Below are positions 31,219-37,370 of a stretch of DNA of 37,370 bases, one piece after another; within the stretch, counting starts at the first letter, position 1; the number at the start of each line of letters is the position of its first letter. Origin of the DNA: Candidatus Aenigmarchaeum subterraneum SCGC AAA011-O16 (GTDB taxonomy: Archaea; Aenigmatarchaeota; Aenigmatarchaeia; Aenigmatarchaeales; Aenigmatarchaeaceae); the NCBI GenBank assembly GCA_000405245.1, contig ASMQ01000007.1, positions 1 to 37,370 on the forward strand. Reading direction: 5' to 3'. The translations under genes and the position numbers were made by a program. The notes beneath the pieces are model-generated. The model was not told the origin of the DNA. It worked only from the letters and a program-made list of their open reading frames with translations, and made no database searches.

Positions 31219-32217
31219 ATGACAAACGCTCTCATTGTTGAAACTGACAGAGTTCTAGCTAGAGGTGAGGCTTTACTAGGAATGTATGATACCACACAGG
31301 AAGCTGTGAGTAGAGGCCATAAGGTTAGGGGAGCCTGGCTGACTGTCGGTGACATTTATAGAGCGCAGGGAGTAGATTTTGACGGTCCTTTTGTTGATAG
31401 AAAAAGTATGGATGCGTATGTAAGAAGTCCTGGTGATCTGGAGTGGATTATAGATTATGCTAGACAGCAAAAAAATATGCAGGATGAAGTAACATCTAAC
31501 TATCGCGCATTTATGGAGATACCTCAGGAGCAACCAGTAGAATTGAATCCTCCTCTAGAAACTGTAGGCAAACGCAGTCTCATAGACACCATAATGGCTG
31601 AATTTGTAGCTAACGCATTTCCTATTATTTCAGTTGCAGGCATGGTTTCTAATTTTGACCCTCAAGTCATGGGCAGAACGCAATCTGCTTTAATGGAAGA
31701 AGCTGTTAGAAAGCATACTCAAGGAACGCCGTCCATGTCTAAAATAGCATTAGGCGGTGCAATCGCTGCAGCTTTAATTTTGGGTGCTACTGGTTATGTT
31801 GCTCTTAAAAGTCAAGTTGGTGGCAACAATGGTGGCGGAGGAAACGATGGGAATCCAAATGCAAAAACCATAAAAGTCTACGATATTCAAGGGGAGTATT
31901 GTGACCCTAGCAAACAAGGTGTTGATGACAGATATTATCATTTTGATATAACTGAATTTAGGGATTTGAATCGTAATGGCCGAGTAGATTTTGGAGAACT
32001 CTATCATTATTTTGCAGGATTAAGTCCGTATTGTCAATCAGATTATTCTGGAGCGCCTTACCCTTCAACATTCAAATTTGAAGGACAGCAAGTATCAAAT
32101 GTCAGAGTAGCTTATCTTGCTATTAATCCTAATGATAAAGTTACTCTTGTACCGGACGATCCTGCGCAACACGGCTTTCAGGTTTTAGTCCCAGAAATTA
32201 TAAGTGTCCAGCATTAG
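31219..32217 (+). CDS. single-helix membrane protein with EF-hand outside
   Basis: The ~332-residue product begins MTNALIVETDRVLARGEALLG and has an N-terminal, apparently cytoplasmic, helical domain of about 170 residues. One membrane helix follows (IALGGAIAAALILGATGYVAL), then a Gly/Asn linker and a C-terminal domain. That domain holds a complete EF-hand loop, DLNRNGRVDFGEL, with acid or Asn at positions 1, 3, 5 and Glu at 12. Three Cys lie around it. It probably senses or uses calcium at the surface. It is the only plus-strand gene in this cluster and ends 1 bp from the giant gene. The TATA box supports ATG 31219 over the upstream ATG 31171. Confidence 0.75.
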   Translation: MTNALIVETDRVLARGEALLGMYDTTQEAVSRGHKVRGAWLTVGDIYRAQGVDFDGPFVDRKSMDAYVRSPGDLEWIIDYARQQKNMQDEVTSNYRAFMEIPQEQPVELNPPLETVGKRSLIDTIMAEFVANAFPIISVAGMVSNFDPQVMGRTQSALMEEAVRKHTQGTPSMSKIALGGAIAAALILGATGYVALKSQVGGNNGGGGNDGNPNAKTIKVYDIQGEYCDPSKQGVDDRYYHFDITEFRDLNRNGRVDFGELYHYFAGLSPYCQSDYSGAPYPSTFKFEGQQVSNVRVAYLAINPNDKVTLVPDDPAQHGFQVLVPEIISVQH

Positions 32218-32218
32218 T

Positions 32219-35200
32219 TTACGGTACTTCTGTAGCAGGCGGACCAAACGTCAAAGCTGGAGACTGATCGATAATTGCTGTGGCATTCAAGTTAAGGCCT
32301 TTGTTTCCTCTTGCAGGCCAAGACAATTCAGTATCTCCGAAGTATTGCAAAGCAAAACAAAGATCTGGGACAAACCTGCCTAAACCGCTGCTAGTTTTTG
32401 TCACTCCTTTTCCTACAGCTCCTCTTAAAGCAGTTTTTGCTCCAGCTTTTGCCGCACCTTTCGCGCCGAAAGATGCTATTGTTGTCAAAATATCGCAACC
32501 GTCCGAAGCTTTGTACCATGTGTAATAGCCCCATTTACTCCCTCCAACAGTATCTGTAGTGTCACCTTTACCTGCTGCAATCATCCCACCTGTGTAAATG
32601 CCTGCCGCAGCATAGAAACAAGACTTTACAGCAACACCTGCTCCAGTTCCTAAACTTGCAGCTGTCACAGCTGCTGTACAAGCTGTAGCTCCACCTAAAG
32701 CCACACCCCATGCGGCAGAAACAAAATCGTTTTTACTGTCTTCGCCCCACACCAAAGTTTTATCAGCATAACAGAAACTCGAATATTCGGTCCCATCAGA
32801 AGTTTTGAATTTCCAGTCAAGCTGCGGATTATTTTTATTAATATTGTTCAACTTATCAACAGAAACGTAAATCTGGCCTCCATTCTTCCAGACCTTGGCC
32901 ATACCAAAACAAGGACTTACTGAATAAAATATAGGATTCTCCTGAACACTCGGGTACATCAAAGATGTCTGTATAAAGGTCGGTGGAATTAAAAGTCTGC
33001 TTGCGTCCATTTTCGGTCTCCAGACTCTGACAGTTGTGTCTGTTATATTCAAAGGATAAACTACCGCATCGCCTTGAACAGACAGAACCAAAGACTTCCC
33101 GGAACCTTGCTGAATACTTGCTGCAATATCCTTTTGCAATTGTCTGTCTGAGTAAGGAGCAAAACCAAAAGAAATTGGTCCTCCGAATAATGCTCCAACA
33201 GTTAGTTGTTGTTCATCCAACAAGAGAACCCTTTTTGTAAGTCTCGCGACATGACTAGGTGAACTAATAACACTGCTTTCAATTTTTCCTGTAAGAAAAT
33301 CAACAAATCTTGCCTGTTCTTGTTCATTAACTCCTGAAATCATATTGTTAAAGTATCTCTCATACAGAGAATTGGTGTACTTCTCTATCCTACCAGGCGT
33401 GTATGCACCATGGAAAAATCTACGCGCATCGCCCTTTGCAGAGTTGAACAAATATCTCAATTCTCCGAAAGCTTTCAAATCGCGGATATTGCCTCTACTA
33501 TCTAGTAAATCACCTACAAGCAGACTCCTTACGCCTCTGGCTTCTTTTGTTTTAATCCAATCTGTAAATTCTTCAAAATTTTGAAATGCTTTTGGCGAAC
33601 TTGAATCAAAACGATCAATATAATTATCCACAAGAAGCCTTTCACTGAATTTTACTCTTTTCAATCTCATGTCGTCAGGAATAATCATTAAAAGTTTATT
33701 GTCTTTTGTGAAAGCTGTTTCCTTGGCCAAATATTTGGAAAAGTCATTCATATTAAACTCTTCCCTTCCAAGTCTTTTCCTTAATTTTGCTAGCAAAGCA
33801 TTCGAAAATTCTTCACTCCATGCTTTCTGAACCATTTGTTTACATTTGGCAGAATTGCCGATACAGACTTTAAAAAATGTAGTCATAAGTCTGTCTATGT
33901 CTCCTTTATCCGCAACTACATTACTAATATCGCCGCCAACTCGTGCGATTCCAGTGGCTCGCCACACTTTATACCGCTGATGGACATCCTCTCTGACATC
34001 CTTAAGCCGTCTGATTGGATGCGGCACATTCCCCCAGAATTTTCCCAGTACACCTACTCTTCTTCTATCCAACCATCTTTGGAATGTCGTTGGTGCATAG
34101 AACACTTTCTCAAGAATTGCTCTATCAGATTCTGGAAGCATGTCCAAAAAATTTCTAACTGCTCTCCGATTCTCTGGAGCAATTAGCAATCTACCAAACT
34201 TATCTGTTTTTTCTACTCCAGTCTTAGCATTTACTTCAACAAATTTCATAATTTTTCCTGCCACAGTTAAACTGTCAGCAGCTTCGTTTGCGGATTCATC
34301 TAAAACTATTTGATAACCCGAGTGACGAATAGATTTTATCCATTTGACATGAGTCCATGCACTTAAAAGTGCATTATCTAGATTCGCGGCTGATCCAGGT
34401 GGGAAAGCGTTGGGATAGTCGTTAATAACTCTTTTTAAAAACTGATCCTTCCTTGACGCTTCATCAAGATATGTTGGATTTTTCTTTATGTCATTCCAGA
34501 TATTTTGCAATTCTCTACTAATTTGTCTAGAGTTTTTACCTTCTGCTTCCGCTATGTGGCCAATCTGCACTTTCAACGTTCTACCCAAAAGTTTCTGTCG
34601 CACCTCTTTGAAACGTGTGGTAGCATCAACCTTTCTAAAAAAATTTGCAACCTTAATCATTGCTTTGCCTAGCCGACCCAATTTCTCTATCGCAAATCTA
34701 CCAAAAACAATAGGGTAGGCAAGCCCCTTTACGGCAGTAGAAAAACCGAATTTAACAATTTTTGGACCAAATCTTAAAGCACCATAAAAAAGAAGAGCTG
34801 AGCCTGCTCCACCAGACCACGGATAATTTTCACCCCAAGGAGCCCACCAAGCAGCATCTGCTCCAGGAGGCAGCTCATAAAACAATTGATATCTTGGAGT
34901 AGCTCCTAGTGCTCCAGGGATAGAATTTATTAGAGATGAAACAGGTCCTCCTATCAGAGGTGTGTCCAGATTTATAGGATTGAACCTTATATCCTCTTGA
35001 CAAAGTTTTATCGGAACAGCCTCAAAGTATGTTTTGTCTTTGGAATTTTCGAGACTCGGTTCTTTAGTTGATGAAGGAAAAGGTGGATAGCCATCGCTGC
35101 CGACCTTGTTTATTGCCCCTTGCAGTTGAAGAGCAGTCTGATTTGCAAATTCTATGCAATCCGAAGAAACTGCAATCTTTGCAAGAATAGTTATGCCTAC

Positions 35201-35266
35201 AGCAGCAATCACTACTCCAATCAAAACTCTTATTACATCAGAGATGACTTCTCCTTTTTCTACCAT
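32219..35266 (-). CDS. giant (1015-residue) membrane-anchored protein
   Basis: I do not recognise this family. The N terminus MVEKGEVISDVIRVLIGVVIAAVGITIL resembles its pilin-like neighbours (KG, acidic residue, helix). Other hydrophobic parts lie near residues 150-195 and in a Gly/Ala-rich stretch near 870-920 (VALGGATACTAAVTAASLGTG). The large middle (about 200-720) is basic, helical and soluble-looking with many Arg/Lys. A beta-rich part follows (QGDAVVYPLNITDTTVRVWRP). No catalytic motif is visible. It follows the 100-residue pilin-like gene with no gap, so it belongs to that operon and may be a scaffold or effector of the surface system. Confidence 0.7.
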   Translation of the reverse strand: MVEKGEVISDVIRVLIGVVIAAVGITILAKIAVSSDCIEFANQTALQLQGAINKVGSDGYPPFPSSTKEPSLENSKDKTYFEAVPIKLCQEDIRFNPINLDTPLIGGPVSSLINSIPGALGATPRYQLFYELPPGADAAWWAPWGENYPWSGGAGSALLFYGALRFGPKIVKFGFSTAVKGLAYPIVFGRFAIEKLGRLGKAMIKVANFFRKVDATTRFKEVRQKLLGRTLKVQIGHIAEAEGKNSRQISRELQNIWNDIKKNPTYLDEASRKDQFLKRVINDYPNAFPPGSAANLDNALLSAWTHVKWIKSIRHSGYQIVLDESANEAADSLTVAGKIMKFVEVNAKTGVEKTDKFGRLLIAPENRRAVRNFLDMLPESDRAILEKVFYAPTTFQRWLDRRRVGVLGKFWGNVPHPIRRLKDVREDVHQRYKVWRATGIARVGGDISNVVADKGDIDRLMTTFFKVCIGNSAKCKQMVQKAWSEEFSNALLAKLRKRLGREEFNMNDFSKYLAKETAFTKDNKLLMIIPDDMRLKRVKFSERLLVDNYIDRFDSSSPKAFQNFEEFTDWIKTKEARGVRSLLVGDLLDSRGNIRDLKAFGELRYLFNSAKGDARRFFHGAYTPGRIEKYTNSLYERYFNNMISGVNEQEQARFVDFLTGKIESSVISSPSHVARLTKRVLLLDEQQLTVGALFGGPISFGFAPYSDRQLQKDIAASIQQGSGKSLVLSVQGDAVVYPLNITDTTVRVWRPKMDASRLLIPPTFIQTSLMYPSVQENPIFYSVSPCFGMAKVWKNGGQIYVSVDKLNNINKNNPQLDWKFKTSDGTEYSSFCYADKTLVWGEDSKNDFVSAAWGVALGGATACTAAVTAASLGTGAGVAVKSCFYAAAGIYTGGMIAAGKGDTTDTVGGSKWGYYTWYKASDGCDILTTIASFGAKGAAKAGAKTALRGAVGKGVTKTSSGLGRFVPDLCFALQYFGDTELSWPARGNKGLNLNATAIIDQSPALTFGPPATEVP

Positions 35267-35569
35267 TCAACCACCTAAACAAAAAGATGAAATATCGCTT
35301 ATTCCTAATTGGTCTGCCAAAGTTTTCATGTCAGGATATTGTGTAGTTCCTTGTGCTTTAACAGCACATTTGATTTGCATCAGACCTGCTGGGCTTGTTG
35401 GTTTTCCTTGTGCAGCCCACACTGTGCAACAATTCCTTAAATCTTGTTGAGAGACTGTCACTTCCAAAGTTCCTTTGCTTCTTCCAATAATATAAATCCC
35501 GATAGATAGAATTATAATCCCTATTATTATCAGAATCATCGTCGATGTTGCCAGTTCAATAGCTTTCAT
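35267..35569 (-). CDS. small Cys-containing pilin-like protein
   Basis: The 100-residue product starts MKAIELATSTMILIIIGIIILSIGIYIIG, a pilin-type helix with Glu at position 5. The short mature part has LRNCCTVW, IKCAVK and a terminal SSFCLGG (four Cys). The ATG overlaps the stop of the previous gene (ATGA). Confidence 0.75.
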   Translation of the reverse strand: MKAIELATSTMILIIIGIIILSIGIYIIGRSKGTLEVTVSQQDLRNCCTVWAAQGKPTSPAGLMQIKCAVKAQGTTQYPDMKTLADQLGISDISSFCLGG

Positions 35570-35883
35570 GATATCACAGGATTACATCTATTATTACATA
35601 TGTTGGTGCAAATAGTTTTGCTTTTTGCAGCGCCAGTACTTGTAGGGGTATCGGGTTGTGGATAGGCATCTTGACAACTTTGCTGAATCCCTGGCCCTAA
35701 ATTGTTATCGTAATAAACACCGGAGCACTGCTCCTTTGCCCAATCGCCACACTTGAGAATGAAAGTATCAATAGCGCCTGATTGCTCTCCGGAGCCTTTT
35801 GCACGACCGGAAAACCATAATAGGACTGCAATAAGTGCTACGACAAGAACAGCAACCACCAGAATTTCAACAAAACCTTTCAT
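35566..35883 (-). CDS. small Cys-rich pilin-like protein
   Basis: The 105-residue product starts MKGFVEILVVAVLVVALIAVLLWFSG. Seven Cys are spread over about 70 residues (LKCGDWAKEQC, QQSC, TICTNICNNRC). Cys spacing near the helix (KC...EQC) resembles the three tandem pilins, but the Asp loop is replaced by YYDNNLGPG. Confidence 0.75.
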   Translation of the reverse strand: MKGFVEILVVAVLVVALIAVLLWFSGRAKGSGEQSGAIDTFILKCGDWAKEQCSGVYYDNNLGPGIQQSCQDAYPQPDTPTSTGAAKSKTICTNICNNRCNPVIS

Positions 35884-35918
35884 ATGGAATATTTTGAGAA
35901 TCTGACTAATAAACCTTT

Positions 35919-36089
35919 CTAGAAATTTAAAAGATTAGCCAGGTAAGCTAAAAAAGTTTTTATGGGTCCTTGGAAGAGGTATGATATTGCAGTCAGACCA
36001 GTGACCACCACAAGCAATGCAATAAACAAATAGAACAATTGCCACTCTGTAAATCCTTTATGATGCGGACGTGCACTTGTTTTCAACAC
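35919..36089 (-). CDS. short single-helix protein of the pilin cluster
   Basis: The ~56-residue product has a 14-residue polar start (with RPHHKG), then the helix FTEWQLFYLFIALLVVVTGL and an amphipathic end. The GTG at 36089 is chosen because GGAGGT lies 7 nt before it; other starts are further upstream and lack this. It overlaps the 3' end of the Cys-rich gene by 32 bp. The KGFTEW segment recalls the KG cleavage context of the neighbouring pilins, with a longer leader. Confidence 0.6.
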   Translation of the reverse strand: MLKTSARPHHKGFTEWQLFYLFIALLVVVTGLTAISYLFQGPIKTFLAYLANLLNF

Positions 36090-36348
36090 ATTTTTTACCT
36101 CCACAATCTTTATCCTCCAAGCATCCGCAAAAATAATTCCCTGAATTAATATTTATGCAAAGACTCCCATCACTATTTTCCTTGCATTCATCAGAGCTTT
36201 GACATCCTCCTAAGCTAGGTGCATTCTCTTCCCCCCCTGAAGTAGAAGATGTCGGGGCTGAACCTCTGAAAATAGAAAGAAGAACCCCCACAGTAATAAC
36301 CACGATCACAACAGCGCCAAGCGTCTCAACAGATATGTCTCCTTTCAT
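36058..36348 (-). CDS. pilin-like protein with Cys-rich module
   Basis: The 96-residue product starts MKGDISVETLGAVVIVVITVGVLLSIF, matching the class III pattern KG-x-x-S-x-E-x-L. A Ser/Gly/Thr linker leads to a compact module with eight Cys (GCQSSDECK, SLC, FCGC, DKDCGGKKC, NKC). The module looks like small disulphide domains of secreted eukaryotic and bacterial proteins; no specific family is claimed. Confidence 0.75.
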   Translation of the reverse strand: MKGDISVETLGAVVIVVITVGVLLSIFRGSAPTSSTSGGEENAPSLGGCQSSDECKENSDGSLCININSGNYFCGCLEDKDCGGKKCVENKCTSAS

Positions 36349-37370
36349 TTATTCACCACAAAAAGCTATTAAAGGTCTCAAAGGTCTTTTCCAAGGTAAA
36401 TTTTTTGTAGGGTCGGTTGGATGTTTGAAAGGTTCGTATTGAAACCACATCCTGACTGTCAAATCACCGGAACAGATGTCATCAGAACCGCAATCCCAGA
36501 GCATATATTTATAATTTGGGTTGTAGATATAACCCTGTGGATTAAAATCACAACCCATATTTTCTAGTCCAGGATAAGGAACACCTCGCCACGATTTAAT
36601 TGTTATCCCTGCATTATTATTTTTACTTAACCACTCAACACCGATCTCCTCAGAAACAGCAGGGAAGACACTGTCTGACCACTCTCTAAATCCTGTTTGG
36701 ATAGCTGTTTTAATTTCATCGACTGTGTAGTCTTTGTCTAACTGAAATCTAAATGGGTTATACTCAATAATCTGCCAATGATATACTCGCGCGTATGTAT
36801 TCGAAAACAACAGCCCCTGGTCATCGTTGTTATCTGTTACTGTATAGAAATTCAAAGGGTTGAATTGTCTGAAAAAGTCCAACAACTCTATGATTCCTGA
36901 TTGCGTGGTGTCTGAAAAAGAGTCTTGAGAGCAAACATTAATGTTGAACTGACAATTCTGCGTTTCCGTATTTAGCTTAGATAGTTTTATTTTTATATGC
37001 CCTGTGTTTGTACTAGAGATTTTCGCTCCATAAGAAATGTCATCCCAAAAGATTGTATTAGCCGTGCCATAATCAGGATTGCAATCGCTATAACGCATTC
37101 CGTATGCTCCGTTCTCAATATTATCTCTGCTTTCTATAGAAACTCTTAGTCTATCAAAATGGGAAGCTGTAGGGTCACCGATACTTCTTGCACAAACCCG
37201 ATTAACACTTTGTTGAAAACCTTGCGTTGGTAACCAGGCAACACTAGCAGGGTTTGTATCGCCATTTTTATATTTTATATGATACTGTGCCAAAAATGTA
37301 GGGTTCTCTGGCTTTGGAAATAAATTTGCTGCAGTGCAATCCGGGTCTCCATATTCATTTTGTGCATTGT
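36349..37370 (-). CDS. large secreted-type protein, 5' end outside window
   Basis: The frame stays open to the right edge, so the N terminus is not seen; the TTG at 37293 is only an internal codon. At least 340 residues are visible, rich in Asn, Asp, Tyr and Trp with paired Cys (NPDC, CSQDSF, GCDFNPQ, LWDCGSDDIC, IAFCGE), which suggests an extracytoplasmic disulphide-bonded protein. No domain is recognised. It ends immediately before the Cys-rich pilin ATG and leads the same operon. Confidence 0.75.
   Translation of the reverse strand, partial: NAQNEYGDPDCTAANLFPKPENPTFLAQYHIKYKNGDTNPASVAWLPTQGFQQSVNRVCARSIGDPTASHFDRLRVSIESRDNIENGAYGMRYSDCNPDYGTANTIFWDDISYGAKISSTNTGHIKIKLSKLNTETQNCQFNINVCSQDSFSDTTQSGIIELLDFFRQFNPLNFYTVTDNNDDQGLLFSNTYARVYHWQIIEYNPFRFQLDKDYTVDEIKTAIQTGFREWSDSVFPAVSEEIGVEWLSKNNNAGITIKSWRGVPYPGLENMGCDFNPQGYIYNPNYKYMLWDCGSDDICSGDLTVRMWFQYEPFKHPTDPTKNLPWKRPLRPLIAFCGE

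Noticed and set aside
32219-37370. Provirus or phage structural region
   Set aside because: No integrase, terminase, capsid or portal motif is seen; the N termini are pilin-like and composition resembles the rest of the window.
1-37370. CRISPR array, IS element or long direct-repeat array
   Set aside because: No regularly spaced repeats, transposase motifs or long terminal inverted repeats were seen on either strand; the only notable direct repeat is the 19-bp tRNA-Gly copy.

Overview
The window is AT-rich archaeal DNA. Direct evidence is an archaeal 16S rRNA gene (start near 23973), bulge-helix-bulge style introns in tRNAs and rRNA, TATA-type promoters with many leaderless or short-leader starts, an archaeal-type AspRS, Alba, and many archaeal class III (type IV pilin-like) signal sequences. 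Small dispersed gene sets, unlinked rRNA genes, very short genes and the amidotransferase layout suggest a DPANN-type archaeon. That placement is inference; I cannot name the phylum from sequence reading alone.

Left part (1-14750) is mostly housekeeping. It opens with the 3' end of a GatB/GatE-family gene and a convergent asparaginase-family gene (possible GatD). Next is a tight aspS-gatC-gatA-gatB operon for tRNA-dependent Asn synthesis. A redox and cofactor region follows: FNR-like flavoprotein, one-cluster ferredoxin, BtuF-like corrinoid-binding protein without a signal peptide, RnfD/NqrB-like membrane protein, NAD(P)HX dehydratase, PduO adenosyltransferase, Rieske ferredoxin and DUF2203. 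PurB and PurF complete it.

Middle part (14750-26700) holds seven tRNA genes (Arg-TCG, Glu-CTC, Ser-CGA, Gly-GCC, Leu-TAG, His-GTG, Ala-TGC), five of them interrupted by introns, two at non-canonical positions. Between them lie a rhomboid protease, a presenilin-like protease, a small hydrolase, an SRPBCC protein, several unassigned small proteins, a DedA/VTT-like protein and a Ca2+ P-type ATPase. The 16S gene has a promoter, a structured leader, a processing stem and a 102-nt intron-like insertion in the universally conserved 1492 region. No 23S or 5S gene lies in the window.

Right part (25593-37370) is mainly a large, mostly minus-strand set of pilin-like and secreted-type proteins. Many start M-K-G/A followed at once by a hydrophobic helix. 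Three tandem ones share a Cys framework and an EF-hand/dockerin-like Asp loop, and one carries a lectin-like domain. A 1015-residue membrane-anchored protein and a divergent EF-hand membrane protein sit inside the set. No pilus ATPase, platform protein or prepilin peptidase is visible, so the machinery must lie elsewhere. This is the best candidate for an undescribed surface system.

Three otherwise intact genes (NAD(P)HX dehydratase, a two-helix membrane protein, the P-type ATPase) are each broken by a -1 shift exactly at a 6-7 nt homopolymer. Either the assembly has homopolymer errors or slippage is used; the sequence alone cannot decide.
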